A stretch of 64,000 nt of DNA from Aphanomyces cochlioides (lineage: Eukaryota > Oomycota > Saprolegniomycetes > Saprolegniales > Verrucalvaceae): contig JAHQRK010000024.1 in the NCBI GenBank assembly GCA_019828595.1, positions 930,001 to 994,000 of the forward strand, given 5' to 3'. Shown piece by piece: positions 55,665-64,000 of this stretch. The notes beneath the pieces were generated by a model that did not search any database, had not been told where the DNA came from, and was given only the letters and a program-made list of their open reading frames with translations. A program made the translations under genes and the position numbers. Positions within the stretch are counted from its first letter, which is position 1. Every line of letters begins with the position of its first letter.

Positions 55665-56395
55665 ATAACGTTGTGATAACATATTTTACATCTTTCAAAT
55701 AACGTGTCCACGTCAAGAACGGTCTGAAACAGCAGTTTGACTATACAAAATGGCCGTAGAGCGACCAATCTGCAATGTAATTGGAACCTCACGAGAGAGA
55801 TTTCACTTTCAGTTTGCGATTTCCAATTGCCAAACCATTTGCATCTGAAATGTGGTACCTTTCAGTTGACTATCTTTTCAACACCACCGACCCCGCATAA
55901 ACTATGTGAGCTTTTTGTTGCCACCATGGACGAATATGAGGAAGACTAGGATGCTTTCTTATCGAGCAGACTTGTGCTCAATCAGATCATATAAAGCGTG
56001 AAGAACCGTAAAAACATGCAATCGTCGGGCTCCAAGTGAACTAAGGGGGCCTGGGGCCTGACAGGCTCGCCTTGTCGGGCAATACGATGTAAACGGTCCC
56101 GTTTGCACAGACTACTCACCTGTATTCATAGCATAGAACTAAGTCTTCATCGCCTGAGTAATTTGACCCGTGTCGACCAGTTGACATTGCTATTTTGCTT
56201 GCTTTCAATCTTTTCGTCCTGGCAGCTATTTTAAAGTCACATTTCTTGAAGATCCAACACAAAACTGGCAGGTTCAAATGCACTGAAGCAAGCAAGGAAA
56301 AATCCCCAGCCCGAGCACTGCATCTGCCAAGGTAACAAATTCATTGGCTCTTGAAAAGTTACCAGGGAGAGATATTTTGGGAAGAAATATTCGAT
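55665..56395. other. Intergenic region upstream of the largest elicitin-repeat gene
   Basis: No gene is supported. A 70-codon frame (55737-55949) lacks family features. GGGGCCTGGGGCCTGACAGG at about 56046-56065 is a short GC-rich repeat in otherwise AT-rich flank. Confidence 0.4.
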
Positions 56396-59300
56396 ATGAA
56401 ACGACCTCCGAGAATGACAAGGTCACTCATCAATTTGTCAATGAGGCTCCTCACTTCAGTAGGGATGGGTGGTCCCGTCCTCTTGGCAGGTGACTGCTCC
56501 ACGGCTGGTGTATCGAGTATGTTAACGTACTTCAAGAACATTCCTTTGTCAAGATCATGCTTGTCTGCTGGTCCTTGGAGCTCCAGTGCACGACCTATTG
56601 ACTTTCTTTCCACGCTTAAACACTACATTCCTCTTGCTTGTTCTCAAAAAGCTTGTCGAGCGGATTTCGAAATCGCTGCCTCGAATTTTCAAAACATCCA
56701 CTGTGATGAAGCTCTCGCGATTGGATTTGCATTCGACGGCATCCAAAAGTTTTGTCGCTCCTTGTCTCTGGCACCCGCAAGCATGCCGAAATGCTCTGAA
56801 AATGATTACTTGGACTTGGGACCTCTCACTTCGCAATGCTTCGGAATTGTGCCAAGCGCAAATCGAATGGAAGATGTTGTCGTACCACAGGACTTATCAA
56901 GTTACTCATTGATTTGCAATTCGACCTGCGTGACATCGATGCTCAATCGAATTGGCTCACTATCGGATTGTGCGGTGGACTCACCATACTTCGGCGGCGC
57001 TCCATTGTCCATCAAGTCCATTTACAAAACAACCGTCAATTCCATGTGTGGTTATGATATGTGCACATATTACAGGAGTGGAAATGCTAAATACTTGTGC
57101 AATTGGAACCCTCCAAACAACGACTTCACTTCATGTTCGTCACAATTGGGTGCAATATATGCGACTCCATTCTCTACGACATGCAGAAATGCTGTTTTCA
57201 ATAGCTCGATGGCGTATATTTTTGAGAAAACAACTCAGGGCAACTATATCGTCCAGAGTCACCAACTGGGCGCTGAGCCATCTTGCGTAGCTGATGTCAT
57301 GGCTATGCAATCTCGGCTTACTGGTACTTGTAATTTTTCCCACTTGAAGAGTCTTCAACTTGTACAAGCGGTATGGCGAACGAATGCTTACACACCAAAT
57401 GTAACAGTCTGCGATGCCCAGTCAACATCATTTATCAATGGTCTGTTGAAATCTCGGCCTACGTCGTCATGTACAACAACCGGCGTGCCTGTTTCCACTT
57501 GGACGGATGTATTTCTACCTTCAAACTTGATGGACATTTATACGATAGCTTCCTCGAGTTTGTGCGTCTCAGCTGCCATGGATTTTGTCTCTGCATTCCC
57601 ATCTTGTGAGTGGCTTGATGATTCAGGATATTCCATGGGAATAAATGCCTCGACACGAATATCAAGTTTTCTTTCTGCTGCAACTGCTGAATTAGCGCCA
57701 CCACCCCCGCTGCCAGCTACAATATCCCCCTCAAGCTGCTATCAGCCAAACATGCAGGTTGCCTTCTCATACTATCAAAACCAAGCACTCTCGTCGGCAT
57801 GTTTAAAAGTTGGTCCGTGGAACTCGACTGCGAAGCCAATCGACTTCCTGAGTACACTTCAGTCTGATATTCCACTTGCATGTTCGGTGAGAGCTTGCCG
57901 GGCCGACATACAAACAAGTGCTTCAAACTTTGGAGGCATCAATTGCGATGAATCCAAGATTTTGGCAAAAAGCCTAAACACGCTTGTCAACATTTGCAAA
58001 GCTATGACCGTTGAACCCAATTCTCGCAGGTGCACAGAAAGTGATTCACTGGACTTGGGATCTCTTCCATCTCAATGTTTTCCTTCAGTCTCTACTTTGA
58101 CAACACCTACGATACTTGATCTGATATTTCCTCCCAACTTAACTGCCCACAATAGCACTTGCAAAACAGATTGTGTGATGGCACTACTTAACCGCATTTC
58201 AGCGCTTCCAGATTGTTATTTGGATTGGCCATTTCTTGCTGGTGCACCAATGTCACCTAAGTCCCTTTACAAAACTTTTATTAATGCTATGTGTGGCACG
58301 GATCTCTGCTACTACGGTTGGAATACAAACCAGGTATATCTGTGTGGCTGGAATCCTCCTTACAACGATTTCACATCTTGCTCATCCCAATTGGCAACAC
58401 TACACGCAACACCATTTTCGTCTCCTTGTAGACATTCAGTCTTTAATGGATCCATGGTTTACATTTTAAACTCAACCATGTTGGGCAATTACCTCTCTCT
58501 GAGTCACCGCCTTGGAGCTGAACAGTCCTGCATAGATGATCTCGAGTCGATGCAATTTCAACTAAAAAATCTTTGCAATTCCTCCTGGTTTTTCGGCCTT
58601 CAGATCTTTCAATCTGTGTTGCGAATGACCTACAAATTGCCAAATATATCAGCATGCAATGCTTCGACTTTCTCATCTGTGAAGTCTTTGCTGAATGCCC
58701 GACCCTCACAGGCTTGCATGAGATTGGGTGTTGCTGTTTCCACATGGTCGGATGTCTTATTGCCAACTCACTTGATGGACTTGCTCACAATAACTTCATC
58801 ATCAGCATGTGTCTCCGCAGCGATGAGGTTTGCTAATACTCTCCCATCCTGCGAGTGGATTGATGAGTATGGACAACCTACAGGAATGAATGCATCAGCG
58901 CGATTATCAAGTTTTCTCGTCGCCGCGACGACTAGGTTTAAATCCCTACCAGCCCCCTTGTCCCCTACAAGCTGCTATCAACCTAGCATGCAAGCTACAT
59001 TTTCTTACTATCAAAACCAAACGCTCTCTCCCGCGTGCTCCAAGGTTGGTCCATGGAATGCGACCACAAGACCAATGGACTTTATTTCGAGCTTGCAATC
59101 TTACATTCCTCTTGCTTGTTCACAAAGCGCCTGCCGCTTGGACATTCAAACCAGCGCGTCCAACTTTGACAGTATCAATTGTGATGAATCTCGGGCATTC
59201 GCGAAAGGTCTGAACAACATTGTGAAGATTTGCAAAACCTTGTCTGTTGTTACAAATAGTCGAAGATGCACTGACAGTGATGTAATGGAATTGGGATCAC

Positions 59301-61672
59301 TTCCTGCTCAATGCTATTCATCAATTTCTTCTCAAGTACCACCCACAGTCCTTGATCTAATCTTTCCTCCTAACCTGACAGCTCTGAATGGAACGTGCAC
59401 TACGGGCTGCTTGATTTCTTTGCTCAACCGCTTATCAACACTCCCAGATTGCTATATTGACTGGCCATACCTCGCTGGTGCACCAATGCTGCCGAAGTCT
59501 ATTTACAAAACATTTCTGAATGTCTTGTGTGGCAATGACCTTTGCAATTATTGGTACGGAAGCAACCAGTATTTGTGTGGTTGGAACCCTCCGTACAACG
59601 ACTTTACGTCATGCTCATCTCAATTGGCATCAGTCTACTCGACTCCGTACTCCAAAGTATGCCTGCAAGATTGGAAGAATAAAGTCAGCATCAGTGAACG
59701 AAACTCCAGCGCTCTCCTACTTCCTCCAGATAGTCCCTACATTGTCCAAGTTGCAACGACAGGAAATTATTTGGTGAAAAGTCGACGCCTCAGTAGTATA
59801 CCATCATGCATTCTAGACACACTAGCACTAATTACGAAAGCAACATGCTCATCAAATGTCAAGTCTGCGCTTCAAGCCCTTCAAGTTGTGTGGTCTACGT
59901 CGTACGTATCAACTCCTGGTCTTGCCATATGCGACGAAAGCATCTTGCCAACCCTTTTAGACGTAACTCCATCGTTTGCTTGTATCTCGTTTGGTTTTCA
60001 ATCGTGGTCAGACGTCTTTTTGCCGTTCCACTTGTCAGATTTGGCTTTCGTTTCTCGAGAATGTGTTTTTGCTGCGCTGAGATACTCCCAGACGTTCCCT
60101 TCATGTGAGTCGATTGATACCAGTGCAGGAGAAACACCGATAGGTATCTCAGTTGCGACTCGAGTCACGAGCTTTCTAGTTGCTACGCAACCAGATATTG
60201 CAAGTCAGTACTATCAGCAATTTCCATCTCCTACCATTTCTATTCGTGGGGGATCTTTCAATATCTCTTCTCGCTCTGAAAACAGCAGCCTTTTCGTAGC
60301 GCTACCCTCTTGTCTGAAATCCTCCCAGGCAGAAATGTTTGATTACCTGCAGAGCCTGTCTCTGTCGCCATCTTGTCTTGCCTTTGGTACATGGAATCCA
60401 ACCGCCAAACCGACGGATTTTCTCACATCGCTTCAACCATTTATTCCCCTTGCTTGTTTTCAGCCATCATGTCGGGCAGATATTGAAGCTAGTGCTGCAA
60501 ACTTTCGCAAGCTACCTTGCAGCGAAGCTCAGACTATCGGAGGTGATCTAAGCAAGCTCAACTCAATATGCCAAAGGTTGTCAATAGCTTGGGACTTACC
60601 TACTTGTACCAATCAAACAAACGTTATCCCCATGCCTTCCAAGTGCTCTCGGATTGTTTCAAACGTGCCATTTCTTTCGGATATGATCCAACCGTCTCTT
60701 TTCACCTTATCTAGTGCAATTTGCACCGATCCTGAGTGCTTTAATTCGATATCTCACAGTATTGACAGTCTTCCTGACTGTCAAGTTGGCTGGCCGTCTG
60801 CTGGAAGTGCACCATTATTGCCCAAAATGTTATATTCAACCTACTTGTCTACAATTTGCAGTATGTATGACACCCAAATTGGAGCTGTTGACTTCAATGC
60901 TTGCCCGGCTCAACTAGCTACGTTGTACACAACGCCATTTTCGTCGGCTTGTAGTTCAACGCTGGGTCGCGACAAAACGTACATACTTCAGACTATGCTT
61001 ATGGGAGATTACGTCCACCAAATCGTAAAGATTGCCAAGAATGCTGCTTGCACTTCTGATGTAGCAGTGATGAGAGCCCGCCTTGCTTCTCTTTCGGATT
61101 GTGCATCGAATCTTACCTTTGCATTGCATGTTGTGCATGAAGTCATCACAGCATCTTACAATACCAGTTTAGATCTTCCAATCTGTATAGAAACACAAGC
61201 ATCGTCAATAAATACACTTCTAACTGGCCAAGCGACTGCTGCGTGCTTTATTGACGGTACAAGCTCAGTTTCTTGGGGCGATGTGCTTGTCCCTAATCAC
61301 ATGGCTGACTTGACCTCAATCATCAAGAATACCGACTGTGTGGAAGCCGCGCTAGCTGCGGCCAAGTCACTACCGTCTTGTGAGTGGATTGATCCAACAA
61401 ACGGAGATATCGTCACTGGTATTGACGTATCAACACGGGTATCCAGTTTTCTTTTGGCTGCTCGGTCCATCGCAATTTCTACACAATCTGCATCAACCAC
61501 TCAAAGCATTATGGTATCCCTGTGGCCTCTAGGAGCATTTATTGTGTTCGCCGCATCATTCGGTTGCGGATATTTTGCAAAGCTACAACGAAAACCACGT
61601 GGATATTCGTCATTTGAGGACGATATATCGAACGTACAAGCATGCGTGACGCCAATTTCTGCGAGGAACTAA
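56396..61672 (+). CDS. Elicitin-repeat membrane protein, four units, 1,758 aa
   Basis: The frame is uninterrupted; ATG 56396 is the first in-frame ATG (ATG 56414 is another option) and gives a hydrophobic leader before GDCSTAG. Four units open with six-Cys elicitin-like modules, marked by CSQKAC, CSVRAC, CSQSAC and CFQPSC. Units 1-3 also have a second C-x4-C block (CGYDMC, CGTDLC, CGNDLC). The Tyr/Pro-rich linker of the paralogues is absent. The C terminus differs from the others: a transmembrane segment (LWPLGAFIVFAASFGCGYF) is followed by a basic stop-transfer KLQRKPR and a cytoplasmic tail of about 35 residues. It is therefore a type I membrane protein rather than GPI-anchored. No introns are seen. 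Function is unknown; a surface, sterol-binding or adhesion role is inferred. Confidence 0.9.
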   Translation: MKRPPRMTRSLINLSMRLLTSVGMGGPVLLAGDCSTAGVSSMLTYFKNIPLSRSCLSAGPWSSSARPIDFLSTLKHYIPLACSQKACRADFEIAASNFQNIHCDEALAIGFAFDGIQKFCRSLSLAPASMPKCSENDYLDLGPLTSQCFGIVPSANRMEDVVVPQDLSSYSLICNSTCVTSMLNRIGSLSDCAVDSPYFGGAPLSIKSIYKTTVNSMCGYDMCTYYRSGNAKYLCNWNPPNNDFTSCSSQLGAIYATPFSTTCRNAVFNSSMAYIFEKTTQGNYIVQSHQLGAEPSCVADVMAMQSRLTGTCNFSHLKSLQLVQAVWRTNAYTPNVTVCDAQSTSFINGLLKSRPTSSCTTTGVPVSTWTDVFLPSNLMDIYTIASSSLCVSAAMDFVSAFPSCEWLDDSGYSMGINASTRISSFLSAATAELAPPPPLPATISPSSCYQPNMQVAFSYYQNQALSSACLKVGPWNSTAKPIDFLSTLQSDIPLACSVRACRADIQTSASNFGGINCDESKILAKSLNTLVNICKAMTVEPNSRRCTESDSLDLGSLPSQCFPSVSTLTTPTILDLIFPPNLTAHNSTCKTDCVMALLNRISALPDCYLDWPFLAGAPMSPKSLYKTFINAMCGTDLCYYGWNTNQVYLCGWNPPYNDFTSCSSQLATLHATPFSSPCRHSVFNGSMVYILNSTMLGNYLSLSHRLGAEQSCIDDLESMQFQLKNLCNSSWFFGLQIFQSVLRMTYKLPNISACNASTFSSVKSLLNARPSQACMRLGVAVSTWSDVLLPTHLMDLLTITSSSACVSAAMRFANTLPSCEWIDEYGQPTGMNASARLSSFLVAATTRFKSLPAPLSPTSCYQPSMQATFSYYQNQTLSPACSKVGPWNATTRPMDFISSLQSYIPLACSQSACRLDIQTSASNFDSINCDESRAFAKGLNNIVKICKTLSVVTNSRRCTDSDVMELGSLPAQCYSSISSQVPPTVLDLIFPPNLTALNGTCTTGCLISLLNRLSTLPDCYIDWPYLAGAPMLPKSIYKTFLNVLCGNDLCNYWYGSNQYLCGWNPPYNDFTSCSSQLASVYSTPYSKVCLQDWKNKVSISERNSSALLLPPDSPYIVQVATTGNYLVKSRRLSSIPSCILDTLALITKATCSSNVKSALQALQVVWSTSYVSTPGLAICDESILPTLLDVTPSFACISFGFQSWSDVFLPFHLSDLAFVSRECVFAALRYSQTFPSCESIDTSAGETPIGISVATRVTSFLVATQPDIASQYYQQFPSPTISIRGGSFNISSRSENSSLFVALPSCLKSSQAEMFDYLQSLSLSPSCLAFGTWNPTAKPTDFLTSLQPFIPLACFQPSCRADIEASAANFRKLPCSEAQTIGGDLSKLNSICQRLSIAWDLPTCTNQTNVIPMPSKCSRIVSNVPFLSDMIQPSLFTLSSAICTDPECFNSISHSIDSLPDCQVGWPSAGSAPLLPKMLYSTYLSTICSMYDTQIGAVDFNACPAQLATLYTTPFSSACSSTLGRDKTYILQTMLMGDYVHQIVKIAKNAACTSDVAVMRARLASLSDCASNLTFALHVVHEVITASYNTSLDLPICIETQASSINTLLTGQATAACFIDGTSSVSWGDVLVPNHMADLTSIIKNTDCVEAALAAAKSLPSCEWIDPTNGDIVTGIDVSTRVSSFLLAARSIAISTQSASTTQSIMVSLWPLGAFIVFAASFGCGYFAKLQRKPRGYSSFEDDISNVQACVTPISARN

Positions 61673-61815
61673 GCCATATCTTTCATTAACATAATTCATA
61701 CAGTATTGCATTGCGGTAGTGTATTTATCCATTCGGAACAACAGCAATTTCACACTTTCTTGAATGTGGTGTAACTGAAACACTGAAACTGTCAACTCAA
61801 TCGGAGTCGCGCGGC

Positions 61816-64000
61816 ATGATAAAGAAGAAGAAGAAACGGCCCAAGAACGAAGCAGAATTTTATGATGCAATACGTCGAAGAGATCTACAGAGGTTAGTGT
61901 GGATGATAGATAGTGGAAAAGTTGGAGTCGATGATGAAACCCCTGAGGGAGAAACGCCAGTCCTTGCGGCCATTGCATCAAATAATGCTGTTGCTTTGGA
62001 CTTGCTTCTCAAAAGGTCTTTCCCTCTTTGTAGTTCAGATTTGTCTGACAAGTGTTAGAGGTGCACAAGTCAATCGTGTTAGCTGCCACGGTTACACTCC
62101 ACTCATGAAAGCAGCTGCTGCGAAGTCAGAGGCCTCTGTTTTGACTCTTTTGCGTCATGGAGCTGATCTCTTTGTTAAAGACCCACACAACAAGATAGCA
62201 CTGGATTGGGCTCGCTTGGCTAACCATGAAGGCGTTGTGCAGCAGCTCGAATTGGCTATCCACCAACACAACTGTACAAGACGAATCGACCAGGCAAAAG
62301 ATGAAACCCAACGACGAAGTGCCGATCTTCTTGAGAGGAATGCACAGCTTTGCGCATCCATGGCGGATGCCCTAAGCCGGGGAAACGACGAGGTATTTGC
62401 TGGTACTCTCGAGAATGAGGAATAGTAAGGCGAAATTGTCGTAGATTCGGCAGCTCATTCGTGTCAACGACGATTTGACTGCTGATCTCTTTACGCAAGC
62501 GCGAGGGGAGTCCGACAGTCCATTTTTTCTAGATTATGAAACAAAATTGGGCTGGACGGCACTAACAAAAGCTGCAGCACATGACGATTTTCCGATTGTC
62601 GAACTTCTCGTTCGACACGGCGCAGACGTCAATTTGGAGACTAGATTGCGCCACACACCATTGACATGGTACATTTTCTTGTCCACTTTTTCCAATTTGA
62701 TATCGCATGAACAGGGCGGCATATTCAGGGCATAAAGAAATCGTTCAATTTTTACTCCAGTGTGGCGCCGATGTTCTCAAAAAGACTCGAGAAGGCAAAA
62801 CCGCTTTGATTCATGCATGCCGGAACAATCAAACAGTCATCGTGAGCATTTTGATATCAAAATACCATCATGTTTGCATTGGTCCGACTACCAAGAAGGA
62901 TTATGTGGACGAAAAAACTCCCGAATGGCATAATGTCTTTTTGGACGCCTTGCTTTCCGCGTAAATAAGACTGCAAATTTGACTTGTTAACTGATGATTT
63001 CTTAGTGACATTGAAAACAAATGTGCCCTTGCTCATGCTGAGGAACAAGGCCACGATGCAGTCATTGCATTATTGCAACAGGCAATCGATCGAGCCAAGG
63101 AGCATCACGACCATGTGGAGCATCTTAAGACGAAAACCATGACGGTTGCATGCTCTTTGGGATGTGGTTTCGAGCATGCCAAAGATCTCATGAAGTACCA
63201 CGAAGAAACGCAATGCCCACATCGATCGATTGAATGTGACGAGTGCAAAATGACCCTTCGAAGCATGGAATTGGATCTTCACAAGGTAAATCCCCGTGAA
63301 AAGAGTCATGTTGTGACTGTTAATTAGCGCCGCGACTGTCCACGTCGTCAAGTTACTTGTATTAATCTACAATATGGGTGATTCTCTAAAGTTTGATGAA
63401 TATTTATTCTCTTCATGTAGATGCTCAGTTTCGTTGCCATGGAATGACATGCAAGTGCATGAAACTGAGCATTGCCATTACCGGGATGCATTTTGTCGAC
63501 TTGACTGCGGAATGCGGCTTCGATGGAATGCTCGCGATGCGCATGAGGTTGTAAAATCATGAAAAAATGAACTTATTGGGATTACTAGGCTCATGATTGC
63601 CCACTTCGCCCAGTAGAATGTCATCAGTGCTGTTCGACTTTATTGGGTAGAGATTTACGATGTCATCTTCGGCGGCACTGCGTCAAGCGGTCGATGGAGT
63701 GTCAGCTATACGGTGGCTGTGGTCAATATCATCCATTCGATCAAACGGCATTCCACAGAGGATTTCTCTGTGTGTTGCGATCTCTACCCTGTCGATGGGC
63801 TCATCATGGTTGTCCAGAGATACTTGGACCTCCTGAAATTCGACACGCTCATGAGTCAAATACCTGTGACTTTCGTGAAATCACCTGCAGAAACGGCTGC
63901 AACGTGACCGATCTTGTCAGTTGCGTTTCACTCGGCTCTTGGCTAATATTGTGACATAGATTTATTGTTTTAGCGATGAGCACTATGCTTGGGATTGTCC
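61816..64000 (+). CDS. Ankyrin-repeat and TRAF-type zinc-finger protein (partial)
   Basis: The gene starts at ATG 61816 with a basic leader (IKKKKKRPK) and continues past the window. Short introns join the pieces, for example LLLKR|GAQVNR over about 62014-62059. At least five ankyrin repeats are seen, including TPEGETPVLAAIASNN, HGYTPLMKAAAAKSEA, GWTALTKAAAHDDFPIVELL and GHKEIVQFLLQCGADVLK. From about 63145 come Cys/His clusters of the TRAF-type kind: CSLGCGFEHAKDLMKYHEE with CPHRSIECDEC, CHYRDAFCRLDCGMRL, and CPLRPVECHQCCS. The layout fits a cytoplasmic signalling scaffold or ubiquitin-linked adaptor. No RING or kinase domain is seen within the window. Confidence 0.8.

Noticed and set aside
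55737..55949. 70-codon frame in the gap before the 56396 gene
   Set aside because: It lacks known motifs and is not found in the other elicitin gene flanks.
1..64000. tRNA, rRNA or CRISPR features
   Set aside because: No cloverleaf-like element, rRNA core sequence or regular spacer array was noticed on reading both strands; a dedicated scan was not possible.

Overview
The window is nuclear DNA of a flagellated oomycete, most likely of the Saprolegniales. This is inferred from three things. Introns are very short (about 40-51 nt, GT-AG). There are elicitin-like secreted repeat proteins and a transcription-factor-like domain that I associate with stramenopiles. Several genes encode motile-cilium or intraflagellar-transport parts. 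Genes are dense, on both strands, with intergenic gaps mostly of 20-400 bp. No tRNA, rRNA, CRISPR array or intact transposon was recognised.

Positions 1-31,000 form an ordinary housekeeping block. In order it holds a PH-Sec7 Arf exchange factor (partial, -), a coiled-coil protein (+), a STIMATE/TMEM110-like membrane protein (-), an unknown Cys-containing protein (+), a coiled-coil protein (-), Beclin-1/ATG6 (+), a WTxEEE-domain nuclear protein (-) and an LRR protein (+). These are followed by an outer-dynein-arm docking protein (-), an EDEM-type mannosidase fused to an MRH lectin domain (+), USP5 (-), a WDR34-like dynein-2 intermediate chain (-), a MED1-like Mediator subunit (+), a coiled-coil protein (-) and an IQ-motif protein (+). 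Four start regions share a palindromic TATCCGGATA-type element. At 31,439-32,422 lies a decayed archaemetzincin.

Positions 33,389-61,672 are an expansion of giant elicitin-repeat genes, built from units of about 400 residues that contain the six-Cys elicitin signature. The centre is a near-perfect inverted duplication: arms 37,604-44,261 and 45,430-52,089, spacer 1,168 bp. Each arm carries one intact elicitin-repeat gene (1,350 and 1,351 aa), a collapsed relic of another copy, and pieces of the genes cut at the arm ends. A lysine-methyltransferase-like gene starts in the left arm and runs into the spacer. Two frameshifted elicitin-repeat pseudogenes flank the palindrome (33,389-37,346 and 51,826-55,664). 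A fourth, intact gene of 1,758 codons follows. The pattern of cut and uncut genes at the four arm junctions fits an inversion by staggered breaks.

The window closes with the 5' part of an ankyrin/TRAF-zinc-finger gene (+) that runs off the end. Exon joins were made by eye from splice signals and frame continuity. They are good where the protein family is recognisable and tentative elsewhere.
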